43,009 nucleotides of DNA from Sperchopsis tessellata (Eukaryota; Arthropoda; Insecta; Coleoptera; Hydrophilidae): positions 1 to 43,009 of the forward strand of contig JAWQRN010000063.1 of assembly GCA_033557685.1 (NCBI GenBank), read 5' to 3'. How positions within the stretch are numbered: the stretch's first letter is position 1; each line of letters begins with the position of its first letter. Below are positions 10,401-18,539 of this stretch, piece by piece. Both the position numbers and the translations under genes were made by a program. The notes under the pieces were generated by a model, which did not search any database, was not told the DNA's origin, and worked only from the letters and a program-made list of their open reading frames with translations.

Positions 10401-11140
10401 ATCAATCAAGTTCATTCATTGAAAATAACCCTTGCAACAGAGGGTAAAACATCGGCACTTTTAAGAGCCTCTGCATGGTTTCCACCCAGAAATAACATTT
10501 TTATAGAAAATAGATGTGGAAGTCTATTACATTTATTTATTATGAAATCCTTAAAAAATTATTTCAGCTACAACAATAATAATGTAATATTTTTTAGATG
10601 TGTAATATTGCAATCTAAGTTATAGATTAGAGTTACTGTCCCAAAAAAAATAAATTATTACCAAAAAAATTTAGTACATTGAAATCGTACATTTTGAAAT
10701 AGTATATTAAATAAATTTAAAATTCGTATTGGTTAAATGGAGCGAGTTTTTGTTGGTACACTTTGGAATTTTGGATTATGTTACGCCTAGCCTATTTCTC
10801 TCATAGATATAATAATAAGTATCTGCAAAAATTTCTTTATATATTGAATTTATCTACTGAGGAATAAACAAAATAGATATTAAATATCAGATAATACCTA
10901 ATAAAATCTTGAGTCTGTTGGTTTGCAAAACTACATTGTGCGAAAAATGCATCTATACTATAATAATTAATAAAAATGGATATAATTTGCTGACAATAAA
11001 GGGTATTATTAACAGTCAAGATACATACCAGTTTGCATAGTAAATATCATGAAAGAACTAGTGATGATCCAATTAGTATCATCCAAATTAATATCATAAT
11101 ACCAAGGAAGAGATTCATTTTTGGTTGGCTTATCTGTCAT
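1235..11140 (-). CDS. Amt: Ammonium transporter (Amt/MEP family), partial, spliced; 3' exons beyond left edge
   Basis: This gene encodes a plasma-membrane channel-like transporter that moves ammonium/ammonia across the membrane. Coding exons on the minus strand, in transcript order: 1B 11,140-11,029 or 1A 3,956-3,848; 2 3,076-2,990; 3 2,929-2,731; 4 1,955-1,810; 5 1,757-1,594; 6 1,424-1,235. All junctions have AG/GT signals and phases that join without breaking frame, giving about 298 residues of a family that is usually 400-550 long. Family hallmarks are clear: MQTGFGMLESG in TM1, TATTIVSGAMAER, WVWGEHGW, VDIAG followed by VHL (the first of the pore twin histidines), GPRLGRYDNG, and LWWGWLAFNSGST. 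The second pore histidine and the cytoplasmic tail lie in exons to the left of the window. The predicted protein has no stops, so the gene looks functional. Its introns are full of transposon remnants. Identification is from recalled similarity to insect Amt proteins. Confidence 0.93.
1594..1757 (-). CDS. Amt: Amt exon 5
   Basis: The 164-nt exon encodes GGSAAFASATMLGPRLGRYD followed by NAVMGLFVLWWGWLAFNSGS. The acceptor is TTGTAG and the donor GTAAGT. It covers the end of TM5, the loop and TM6. Confidence 0.94.
1810..1955 (-). CDS. Amt: Amt exon 4
   Basis: The 146-nt exon begins CNFKAYCLFSF and continues through YCIPAGWVWGEHGWLKKLG to VDIAGSACVHLIG. It carries the conserved aspartate (VDIAG) and the first pore histidine (VHL). 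The acceptor is TTGCAG and the donor GTAAAT. Confidence 0.93.
2230..2570 (-). pseudogene. Mariner transposase C-terminal remnant
   Basis: The leftward translation holds FWLFPKFKMDTKGKWFDVIE, then a stop, LKAL, and QREYFEGD after frame changes. This matches the C-terminal end of DD34D mariner transposases (FFLFPKLK, LKAL, EYFEGD). It sits in the Amt intron between exons 3 and 4 and is not functional. Confidence 0.6.
2731..2929 (-). CDS. Amt: Amt exon 3
   Basis: The 199-nt exon encodes TM2 to TM3, with YAFSFG, GDFCIDPS and FQLSFATTATTIVSGAMAER. The last motif is the strongest Amt signature in the window. The acceptor is ATTCAG and the donor GTAGTT. Confidence 0.94.
2990..3076 (-). CDS. Amt: Amt exon 2
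   Basis: The 87-nt exon lies between TTTTAG and GTATGT and encodes GFGMLESGCVSIKNEVN and onward through KNVVDIVLG: the second half of TM1 and the conserved loop leading into TM2. Phases are 1 in and 1 out. Confidence 0.92.
3225..3640 (+). pseudogene. LINE reverse-transcriptase scrap
   Basis: Rightward translation gives ISVKKVRTAINQLKDGMAPG followed by QDGI (the KAPGPDGI motif that opens LINE RT domains), then IPKWNESI, then in another frame QTGFKLGFIIDQAMEG (the GFRPGRSTTDQ-type motif). Frames shift and stops are frequent. It lies in the Amt intron between exons 2 and 1A. Confidence 0.5.
3848..3956 (-). CDS. Amt: Amt alternative first coding exon 1A
   Basis: The exon has a start ATG at 3,956-3,954, 36 codons plus one base, then a GTATAT donor. 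It encodes MIDKMYNITIPWNYDMDL and continues to NSFMIFTMQTG. At protein level it is about 60% identical to exon 1B, and most nucleotide differences around the shared motif are synonymous, which suggests both are under selection. Two bases before the ATG is a possible splice acceptor (TTCTTGTCCAG), so a non-coding upstream exon may splice here. This is the exon closest to exon 2. Confidence 0.88.
3957..5100. other. Amt intron sequence, nothing identified
   Basis: AT-rich sequence upstream of exon 1A. The 63-codon plus-strand ORF at 4,528-4,719 has no recognisable motif. No exon-like segment with splice sites and biased codon use was seen. Confidence 0.5.
5130..6115 (+). pseudogene. Decayed DDE_3-type (IS630/Tc1-mariner superfamily) transposase
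   Basis: Fragments in order include FSTDEEWFLVSGYIYSQN (first acidic motif, usually SDEAWFHLSG), ENPH-like sequence, FFEETLN-like sequence, a QHDGATCHTAK-like second motif that is readable only with frame changes, and TNVQELRNRINEE near the C-terminus. At least six stops or frameshifts are present. It lies in the long Amt intron on the opposite strand to Amt. Confidence 0.55.
6265..6930 (+). pseudogene. Penelope-like element 3' part with GIY-YIG endonuclease domain
   Basis: Translation shows LRKFDIKTVFSP, then after stops GVYQIP and KVYIGETKGTIVARLKEHE, then SSVAEYHHETDHIIMFKYT and VLARKPSYFPRKF. The GVY..YIG pair, RLKEH and AEH..TDH follow the GIY-YIG nuclease order found C-terminal to the RT in Penelope-like retroelements. 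The upstream RT is not detectable. It is followed by a TATATAAGC box (about 6,778) and the family's terminal sequence (ending CCACCCGG near 6,918). Several stops make it a pseudogene. Confidence 0.7.
6845..6990 (+). repeat. PLE terminal repeat with hammerhead-like core
   Basis: The stretch reads TTGAAAA, TGTCCC loop GTGGAC, AAAACG, then GAGCCTCTACATGG and TTTCCACCCGGA. The order matches a hammerhead CUGANGA-stem II-GAAA core in degraded form. Related termini occur at 10.4, 15.4, 27.3, 29.7, 34.4-34.5 and 39.95 kb. Confidence 0.55.
7000..7730. other. Intronic stretch, nothing identified
   Basis: AT-rich, with no recognisable coding similarity. The plus-strand 71-codon ORF at 6,997-7,212 has no motif I recognise. 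Confidence 0.4.
7735..8520 (-). pseudogene. Mariner (DD34D) transposase, C-terminal two-thirds, 5' end lost
   Basis: Reading leftwards from 8,520: SKIAVHSILHEHLAVKKIC (end of the HTH region), then KKARVYWYKEILKKF, TGDETWVYSYEPETKQQS (first Asp), MIACFFGYTGHVATI, ILHHDNA (second Asp) and YSPDLSPNDF (third Asp, 34-residue spacing class). Stops occur before the TGDE motif region and near the third motif. The copy is cut at 8,520 where another mariner begins in the opposite direction. It lies within the Amt gene on the Amt strand. Confidence 0.8.
8522..9410 (+). mobile_element. Mariner element, 3'-truncated
   Basis: It probably starts at 8,522 just after a TA (8,520-8,521), with a TIR-like CTGTCAAAAAAGTACCGGG. 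It contains a 191-codon transposase ORF (8,691-9,266) and a frameshifted continuation. No matching 3' TIR was found, so the right end is lost near 9,410. Confidence 0.65.
8691..9266 (+). pseudogene. Mariner transposase N-terminal half, frameshifted
   Basis: The 191-residue ORF has the mariner HTH domains: QRVCLKFCVENGISCKEAL, then YEWYKAFKEGQ, the linker SSRPSTSTTDDN, a second HTH (LREIAHDLSISHESVRSIL), and the first catalytic motif TSDETWVYELD near residue 158. The frame breaks just after DEPK at a 20-bp tandem duplication (AAAACTGAAAAAAC repeated at about 9,239-9,275). It then continues in another frame as KDKVMLIVFFDIRGLVHHEF up to NKEY and stops. The second and third catalytic Asp motifs are absent. 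About 340-350 residues would be usual. Confidence 0.85.
9411..9985. other. Unassigned intronic DNA
   Basis: T-rich sequence with no coding similarity seen. Confidence 0.4.
9990..10145 (+). pseudogene. LINE RT scrap (catalytic-loop region)
   Basis: One frame reads PKRSVMGLLHYILFINDLSL and continues NVSYCGADI, matching the VPQGSVLGPLLFLLYINDL..ADD block of LINE reverse transcriptases, with CGAD in place of the active-site ADD. Only about 45 residues are recognisable. Confidence 0.5.
10395..10550 (+). repeat. Dispersed PLE terminal repeat
   Basis: TTCATTCATTGAAAATAACC, TTGCAACAGAGGG, AAAACATCGG, GAGCCTCTGCATGG and TTTCCACCCAGA occur in the same order as at 6,825-6,920. They are followed by GTGGAAGTCTATTACATTT, which is shared with 15.4 and 34.5 kb. 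No coding part is attached. Confidence 0.65.
10625..11025. other. Amt intron next to exon 1B, nothing identified
   Basis: Very AT-rich. No motif was recognised. Confidence 0.4.
11029..11140 (-). CDS. Amt: Amt alternative first coding exon 1B
   Basis: The exon has a start ATG at 11,140-11,138, 37 codons plus one base, then a GTATGT donor. It encodes MTDKPTKNESLPWYYDINL and continues to SSFMIFTMQTG, the extracellular N-terminus and first half of TM1. It ends in the same phase as exon 1A and, spliced to exon 2, would recreate MQTGFGMLESG. It lies about 7 kb upstream of exon 1A. No convincing acceptor precedes the ATG, so I infer a true transcription-start exon with its own promoter. It could instead be the only surviving exon of a tandem paralogue, but no second copies of exons 2-6 were found between 4 and 11 kb. 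Confidence 0.85.
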
Positions 11141-12215
11141 CGAGACGTCTTCACTTCGATAGAGCACAAAGAAAACACTCACACAAATTGATCGAGGTGG
11201 TCCAAAAATAAATAATCCTTAAAATGGATACCATCAAAGGATAGTGGCAAGTAAACATTTTAATACTTAACAGGGCTTGTTTTACTCTCTAGTAGAAAAC
11301 ATCATTTTTTATTCATGACTAAAAGGGGCAAAGTGAAGTCAACTTATTTATTGACCTAGTTAATAGCAATGTAATATCTAGCAAATTTATCATTCCATCT
11401 AATGGGACAATGCTCAGTTGTGTAAGTAATTTGTAAAATGAGAACGTCACATCAAAATTAAGTATCACATTTTTCTTTCTGTATGAGGTGTATGTTTTAT
11501 ATTTGTTTTTTGAATTTAATGGAAGGAAAATCACAGTGCAAACCTATTAAATGTACTATTAATTTGTTTAAAATCTTTCAAGCATTGAGAAATAAAACAA
11601 ACATTTGCTTGATCACTTTTCAATTTACTTTAAAAGTGGAAAATATGATAAATTATTCATGGCATTTCATAGAAATTCTCCATTTAACAATGTGCGGCAT
11701 ACATAACAGATATGTGTTGTAATGTATTGAAATACCTATATATGCTTTCAGAATCAAATATACAAATGATATCCATTATTGTTGTGGCATATGATACATC
11801 AAAATAATTTACATCAAAAATGTATATTAACAGAAAAAAATACCTGAAAGGAAAATTTGTAAAAAGGTAGCTATAAAAGCTTACATTGAATAAATTAGAG
11901 TGAAGTACAATACTAAATTGTTAAGAATAAAAAAGTATATAATAAAAAAGAAAAGAAAGCTAAGCGCCTAATAAATTGATATGTGAAGGCGTTTCGCTAT
12001 AAAACCAAAATTGTTGCGATATTCAGAAACAAATATGCCAAGTTGTTCTTCATTTGTACAGTTTGTACAGATTTGAGATGGTTCTTGGGAAAGTGAATGA
12101 AATTAAGCTTCAACAGCTCTGCATAATAGAGGGACCGACAAAAAAGCAAATGCCCATAAATCATTCATGCTTTATTTTGAGTATACGAACCCTCATATTA
12201 TCAATTAAAAAATTG
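11141..12215. other. Presumed Amt 1B promoter/upstream region
   Basis: This is the sequence immediately upstream of the exon 1B start on the minus strand. I could not single out a TATA box or initiator with confidence. The remainder is AT-rich without recognisable elements. Confidence 0.35.
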
Positions 12216-12217
12216 AT

Positions 12218-12547
12218 TTCTACTTTTATTATTTTATTATTATTTGTTTGTTTATTTAATGTCGGCCTATATCTGCTGCTATGACTAATCACCGGCGCCA
12301 GAGATTAGGCTCTCTCACCTGGGAATTTTGCACCATCCAGTGTTCCAACTGGAATTGGGTTCTTTTACGTGCACGTGGTCTTCATTTTACCTACAATACA
12401 CGGAACCCACCGTTTTACATCCCTCCCGGATGACGAACACTACAAAGGCTTTTCCCTAATCACAAGAAGCCGACCGTGTCTGGGTCTTGAACCCGAAACC
12501 CCACGCTTAGTAGCCTAGTACTTAGCCACTGAGCTACGAGATGGCTT
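12218..12547 (-). repeat. tRNA-derived SINE (copy 1, best preserved)
   Basis: On the minus strand the head has an A box TAGCTCAGTGGC (12,536-12,525) and a B box GGGTTCAAGACCC (12,494-12,482). A central body follows (ATGTAAAACGGTGGGTTCC, CACGTGCACGTAAAAGAACC), then GGCCGACATTAAATAAAC and an A-rich AATAAT tail. This layout is that of a Pol III-transcribed SINE. The central block resembles conserved SINE body domains seen in other invertebrates, from memory only. Copies 2 and 3 of the same family are at 13.5 and 42 kb. Confidence 0.85.
12482..12536 (-). promoter_or_regulatory. Pol III internal promoter (A and B boxes) of the SINE
   Basis: The A box is TAGCTCAGTGGC and the B box GGGTTCAAGACCC, about 30 nt apart. 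The B box departs from the GGTTCGAATCC consensus, so transcription may be weak. Confidence 0.65.
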
Positions 12548-12549
12548 AA

Positions 12550-12985
12550 ACTCTTTTAATAGGGTAAATAACCATTTCAAGGTGAATAATGCAAAACGGT
12601 GATAATGTGGTAATGTATGATCAGCAAATGAAGATCTTCATTATTATCAATGAATTTGGGCATTATATTGGAAAGCAAATGTCAGAATTTTTTATTTTTT
12701 TTTCCTATTGAAGGGTGAAGGACATTTTGTCTTAAGGGCTAAAATACATTTTTCAAGAAAAAAGGAGGGCAACAAATTTCTGGGATACTGAAGAAGTTTT
12801 GCTTTTCAAATATATACAACTCAAAATTTAAAAACTGATTCCAATTAAAAATATCCACATTCTTAATGTAAAAAGAGTTTAATGTTACCCGACAACTGTC
12901 AGGTTCATAAGGCAAATATAGTTCAGCAGGTAATCAATAACTATGTTCACCTTACAGCCCTAACCTAGCTCAGACTTTTTTTTGT
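12550..12985. other. Unassigned intergenic DNA
   Basis: AT-rich, with no motif or repeat recognised. Confidence 0.4.
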
Positions 12986-12989
12986 TCAA

Positions 12990-13390
12990 CACTCTCAAAA
13001 AACATCTCAGAGAAGTATTTTGATCCAATTAATTACCAGACAATCAATATTTGATTTGATATCCAAGATGTTTAAGACTTTAAAAGATGAGTGAGCTTCA
13101 TAATATGGTAGTGCTGCACATATTGCAAGAGACTAGACGTGTGGACCACTCTATGCTACTTTATAAGATTAAGTGGTATGAAGTCAAAAGTAAGCCCTAT
13201 TATCTGCTTTAATCCTATCTGAAAGCATTTGATCAACGCGTAAAATTTTAAAGTTATATTTTAAAACTTGTTGGAGCTCTTTGTGGCGTTCCACAAAGAA
13301 GCTTTTGGGATTATATTATTCTAATTGCCCATTAACATTCTTGTTGCGGTCACAAACAAACAGTTTGCAAACGATACAACTTTAGCTTAA
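12990..13390 (+). pseudogene. LINE RT remnant
   Basis: Translation includes VDHSMLLYKIKWYEVKSK (the AFD.VDH..LL.KL..YGI block), then after stops ALCGVPQRSFWDYIILIAH (the GVPQGSILGPLLFLIYIND block), then HKQTV and a degraded YADDTTL (KRYNFSL in frame, NDTTLA in another). The order and spacing fit a Jockey/CR1-type RT on the plus strand, with frameshifts. Confidence 0.55.
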
Positions 13391-13479
13391 TATACATTCA
13401 GACATTGACGAGAATGGAATTGTTATTTATTTCTTATTAGTATATTTAACATTGTCCCGTTTCTTCATTATCTGCTAGA

Positions 13480-13625
13480 CAGAAGCCAACGATTAGGCTA
13501 CCACATGTCAGAATTTTCCTCATCTAGTTTTCAAACTGGAATAAGGTTTTTTAAGGTACAAGTGATCTCAATCACCTCCAGTATACAAGATCCATTGTTT
13601 TATGTCCACCTCGAAAGCCGGTTAG
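13480..13625 (-). repeat. tRNA-SINE copy 2 (old, body only)
   Basis: On the plus strand, AGGCTACCACATGTCAGAA, TTTTCAAACTGGAAT, GTACAAGTGATCTC and TTGTTTTATGTCCACC align in order with 12,307-12,425 of copy 1 (AGGCTCTCTCACCTGGGAA, TTCCAACTGGAAT, GTGCACGTGGTCTTC, CCGTTTTACATCCCTCC). The tRNA head is not recognisable. Confidence 0.6.
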
Positions 13626-13709
13626 TGCTACTATTTAAAACGAGAACTGCAAAGAGACAAAATTGGCTGTGTATAGGTGTAATCTACTGTGCTCTAAAAA
13701 GAATTTGAA

Positions 13710-15355
13710 TAACCTGATCAGTGCTGAAATTTCCTGTATTATCTTCACCGTTTGTTGCCTTCCTAACCTGTGACCAGTTTGTCTCAAAGTTAACTATCTT
13801 TATAGTTTTTAATTACCTTTGTGAAATATATTTTCAAACAAATAAGCCTTAAGTAAATATTTAGGCTAAGAAATTAACGTTGTCCAAATATAAAGATAAT
13901 TTATAATAGACGAGTTTGATTTTTACCCAAAATATATAACATAACCTCAACATATACGACTGAATAATTTAATTCTTTATTTTATGATTTGTACTCACAT
14001 TATTTGCAGCAGCCAAAATTTATATCCTCATTGTTATCAACTATAGTAATTCTAGTAATTAAATAATTTGCCATTTTACAAAATAAAAAGATAAATAGTA
14101 AAATGTTTCCTTTGTTGCCCATTGTTGACATCATTTTATAGGTTATTTAAATAAGCAACGCGCACCCCTTTCGGTAAATGATTCCAATTTTACTTCAAGC
14201 AATTTTTATGGAGCACTGGCTTTACATTATAATTAATGTTATATTTATGTAAAATATAATGTCAATAAAATGAAATAAAATGCCTTGTTTCTTAATTTTT
14301 GGGCGCCTTAACTTAACGGTATTCCTGACCTATCACCGACCGTCCGTATAAATTTAACCCCAAATTTCATCAAAATCTTACCTATTAATTTCATCAAATG
14401 AAACTCGTAAGGCATACAATATTTTAATAAAGGAATATTAGTTTTTTGTTTTTTTTTTAGCCAATCTGTTGTTATTAATGAGACAGTTTTATTGAATTAA
14501 TATGTAAAACTGTCTATTCGGTAATCGTAAAATTTTACACCTATTATAAACTAGTGAATATTATATTGAATTGTCAGTAAAATATAATACTCTCAAAATT
14601 GAGTTGTGACATTTTTAAATCAAATATTAATTATGAGAAAAAAAACTGTAGAATTCACGTAGTCATCATTCCTAAAATCGTAAAAAAATTTTAAATTATC
14701 TTATTACTTCGTATAGGCAAATTAATCTTTCACGTATATGGTACATAGCCAATAATAAAATATTCATACTAATATAAAAGTTTTATATTCTAGATATTTT
14801 ACTGCATGAGTTAAATCCGGACCTGAAGTTAAGGGTACGCACAAAAAATAACGATAAGTGGCCGCGATTGTAAATAACATTTTATTAATTTGAACTTTTA
14901 ATACAGAAGTAAACACCAATGATTAGTAAAGGACTTGTACGGTTAATAGGTAAATAAATATTAGTATTCTGACTTCTCTGTATAGTATTTGGGTATGATC
15001 TGAACACCGCATTGATAGGTCGGATTACGAGTGTCTCAAGTGAACTAACCTGTATATTCTGACGATTCAGTAATTTATAAGAAATAATAATATTGGTTCA
15101 AAAATATATTTCATTGAACAAAGTTTTCGAATTTTATTCCATCATAAGTTCTAATTAAGTTAAAAACAGCTAATGGTAATCCTTAATAATATAAACAAAT
15201 AGTTTACATCAAATTTTTAATTTGACGAGTCAAACAAACTAATAGTTAAAAACCTGGTAATATCATAAAATCATTTTTTGTAAAATTTAGAAAAAACATA
15301 TAGCTGGAGACTATTACAGACACCAAAATAATCAAAATAAGCTTGTTCATTTTAT
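13710..15355. other. Intergenic, nothing identified
   Basis: Strongly AT-rich sequence between the two head-to-head genes. I saw no ORF, terminal repeat or RNA gene that I can support. Confidence 0.45.
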
Positions 15356-15359
15356 ATGA

Positions 15360-15425
15360 ATGTTGTTTCCATCCGGAAACAATATTTATACTAATAATAA
15401 TCGTGGAAGTATATTACATTGGTCA
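15360..15425 (+). repeat. PLE terminal repeat fragment
   Basis: GTTTCCATCCGGAAACAATA followed by AATCGTGGAAGTATATTACA matches the outer terminus at 10,480-10,550 and 34,505-34,570. Confidence 0.55.
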
Positions 15426-15429
15426 TTTT

Positions 15430-16465
15430 AGTTTGATCCAGATTTACGAGATAACGCAAACTCAGTATTTTATGCGATATTAATCTTGAGGCCCTTATTA
15501 TAGATACACTAGTATAGAGATCAAACGTTTGATTTTAAGTATTAACATAAACTGCAAGATTTGAAACGTCGATGTCTTATACAAACTAAATGTTTGGAAA
15601 TTCTTGTATGAAATATTCTCCCTATTTGACCTATATAAGAAGCATCGCATTCACAAAAAAATTGATTAGGCTCCACTATGATATTTTTTGGAATAATATC
15701 TTTTTTTTAATATGTTTTATATTGTGAGAATTACAAGAAGAGATCTTTACATTTAATCTTTAGAGTAGTACAGCAATTTTGTAAGAAAGAATACCAATGA
15801 AAAACAAAGAGAATTAAATTTAAAAATCTCGAATGGCTACCAAATATTAACAATAATGTTTTTCATCTTATTACTATTCGATGACGGTAATAACAAGTAA
15901 ATTCACTGTATACATTATACAAAGCTGAATGGGTAGGTATGCACTAAAACTGTGTAGAGTCACATTTTGCGACCGAAGAACGACTTATCGATCCCCGACC
16001 AAAAGTCGACCCATGAACAAATATTTATCCTTGATCGCCATTGGAGAAATGCTCGAAGATCGGTCCCTGATTCGATTGGAATATGATTGATAGGAAATTC
16101 TATATAGTGTTAATATTTAATGTCTCAGTATAGTTTATTTTGTAACACTTTTTATTTCCAAATGTGTTTTTGTATCATTTGTTAGTTTCAGTCGAGGAAC
16201 TATTGAGCTTAATTTTTGTTTCGATTTTTTTTAAACGTGCAGTTTATATATTGCACAATAAAGATATACTTTTTCAACATTTTGCTTCCTAACAAAGCTA
16301 GCTTTACAATAATGATAAGTTTATATGATTGAAAATAGAAAAAAAGTGATTTAAATAATGATTTTGTAAAATTAAATTGGCAAATGTTACTGTATAAAAT
16401 ATGAAACCTATAAAATTTATATATATAGTAAACTACTATCATACTAATACGTATTATAAAAATAT
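15430..16465. other. Intergenic, nothing identified
   Basis: AT-rich, no recognisable element. The 77-codon minus-strand ORF at 16,209-16,442 is low-complexity. Confidence 0.4.
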
Positions 16466-16829
16466 TACCATCTCATACACTCCCTCTCCAGAATTGGAAG
16501 TGCTGACTATAGACCGGAAATTTCGGCAAGATCACCTATCCACCTACTGACTGAATATGAATCTACTCTGAATCTACACCGCTACAAGGGAGAAAAACAG
16601 CTCGAACACTTTTTATTGGTTTATTGTATGCTTGTATACAAGCCCCTAAATCGAAGTCGGACCCACACTTATCAGCCCTAATGAGCAGAAATCTGGCTTG
16701 CCTTTATGATTCCGGCATCTCTAGGATTTATGCTACTACCGATGATTCACAAACCAAGAATTCCACTACGACCTATTTTAAGTGCCAATAGATTTCTCAC
16801 CTAACATTTCACCAAATTAACATAAACAT

Positions 16830-17040
16830 CTAATTATTCCCCTAGAATAATAAGAGAGACCCCCGAAATATATAAACATCTGGAGAATTTACACCGTGAA
16901 GAAGAAAAAAAGAAAAATCAACACATGATTATCTCCCGGAAAACACCTAAATATATTTACTGTGGCCGTGGAAGTCTACGTATAGAATTCAATGTTTGGA
17001 CTTCCACGGTTATTATCTATATGATTAGTGTTTTCCGTGT
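16830..17040. repeat. PLE-terminus-related repeat forming a hairpin
   Basis: CCCTAGAATAA and TACTGTGGCCGTGGAAGTCT recur near 41,300 and 41,576. Within it, GGAAAACAC...CCGTGGAAGTC (16,939-16,979) is the imperfect inverted complement of GACTTCCACGG...GTGTTTTCC (up to 17,037), so two termini face each other over a loop of about 20 nt. Confidence 0.6.
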
Positions 17041-17044
17041 AGAG

Positions 17045-18360
17045 ATGTTGAAATAAATACAATAGAATTCAATAATTTTTCTTGCCTAAGGCAAGTGATA
17101 GAAAAGTAGGCGAACTACAAAATAAGAATTTAATTATTTTGAGTAACTAAGGCAAGCCTTAGAAGAGCAGTAGGATATCAAAATAACCATTGAATTAGTT
17201 TGTTTAATTAAATCAGGTCTAGTGACAGGTGAGCGTCAAAATGCGCATTAATAATTTTTGGTTTGATATTTTGGAAAAGTTACTTTTGTTTGATTTATTG
17301 GTTTCTCGTCGGATCCTATTGGATGTGGTATTGCTATTCTGGCTTCTCGGATATTGAGTTTTCATTACATAATTAATTTGCTCGATTTAGCTAGGATGTT
17401 AATACACCTTTGTGATTAGATTACAAGTATCTTTTACCGTCAGTTTTTTCCATATTAAACTATAAAAGAGACGAAAATTTACTTGAATTAAGTTTGACCA
17501 AAAACATATTTAAGTTAATAGATACACATGTAAGGTGGTACAAAATGTCGGAAATGTCCACAGACAATTGTAATCCGATCGTAGCTATGCTCCAAATCGA
17601 GAACCGATATCCGAAATGTCAGAACACAATTATTTGTATAAGTGAAGGAGATGACATGCCGAGGGTAACAGCAGACATGTTTTGCATGTTTTTGCTTTGT
17701 TAGTTACAACCTCATTGGATAGTTATATGTCGGCTGCCATATTACCAGTTGTGCATTTTTCCTATTAGTGTTAAAATATGTATATGCCATATCCTCGTCA
17801 TTTAACCTCTTTAATAGCATTAATGCCACAGCTCAAAATTGGTTAGTCTCAACCTAAAAAAAATGAACTAATTTTCAAATTCTGAAAATGAATATTTCCA
17901 AAATATATCTTTCTTTATAAAAATAAACTTATTTGTAGTTAAATTATTTCATCGAATTTTGAACCCCTAGTTTAAAGCTGCCCACAATTCTCATTTAATT
18001 GTTACATATTTTAGAAATGTTATTCTATAATTGATTTGAGTAAATCAAATTATCATATTCGATTGTACGGTATAACGAAATTATATTTTCGAAATGAAAA
18101 CTTACATATATCTTTTGTATTTGTGACTTTCTTTATATTTTAAGGTTTCATTATTTATAGCCAAGAAAATGAACAAGATTTTATTACAAAAGGCAGCGTT
18201 ATCATATTATTTTAATGAAGGCCGAAAAGTTGATATAGCATAAATTTAAACTATTTCAAATATTTATATTCTGTTTATGAATGCGTGTTTAATTTAAAAA
18301 AAAAATAATATTCCTTATATAATTACATAATTATTCAATAATCGTTTAAAATATTACACC
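17045..18360. other. Intergenic, nothing identified
   Basis: AT-rich. The short ORF at 17,494-17,703 shows no recognisable domain. Confidence 0.4.
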
Positions 18361-18382
18361 CCTGAAGTTATAAGCTGAGCGA

Positions 18383-18416
18383 CTTGAAGTTCGCGCCAGC
18401 ATTTGACAACTTCAAG
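18383..18416. promoter_or_regulatory. Inverted repeat in the putative promoter of the plus-strand gene
   Basis: CTTGAAGTT at 18,383-18,391 and AACTTCAAG at 18,408-18,416 are perfect 9-bp inverted copies separated by 16 nt that include GCGCC. They lie about 40-70 nt before the start codon in the one locally GC-rich, CpG-containing patch of the region. A factor-binding or initiator role is an inference. Confidence 0.4.
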
Positions 18417-18454
18417 CGACCGGGTAGTGTCGTTGATGTCAGTAGTGAATCAAA

Positions 18455-18539
18455 ATGGCGGCGAGCGATGATGAACCGATGCATCATTTATATGAAGTTT
18501 TTACTACTTGTTTTAATAAAATAGCAAACAAAGCACCAG
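18455..18539 (+). CDS. First coding exon of an unrecognised gene
   Basis: The ATG at 18,455 has a Kozak-like CAAAATGGCG context. Twenty-eight codons plus one base are followed by an ideal GTGAGT donor. The encoded start is MAASDDEPMHHLYEVFTTCF, then NKIANKAP: a short acidic leader followed by a likely amphipathic helix. The GCG codons, CpG-rich upstream sequence and consensus donor contrast with the AT-rich surroundings and argue for a real conserved gene transcribed rightwards. I could not name it, and I found no second exon within the next several kilobases, so its first intron is long. It is head to head with Amt. Confidence 0.7.

Noticed and set aside
12482..12547. Possible tRNA gene on the minus strand (A and B boxes present)
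   Set aside because: No acceptor-stem pairing or CCA-end geometry. The sequence runs directly into a SINE body and A-rich tail, so it is a tRNA-derived SINE head.
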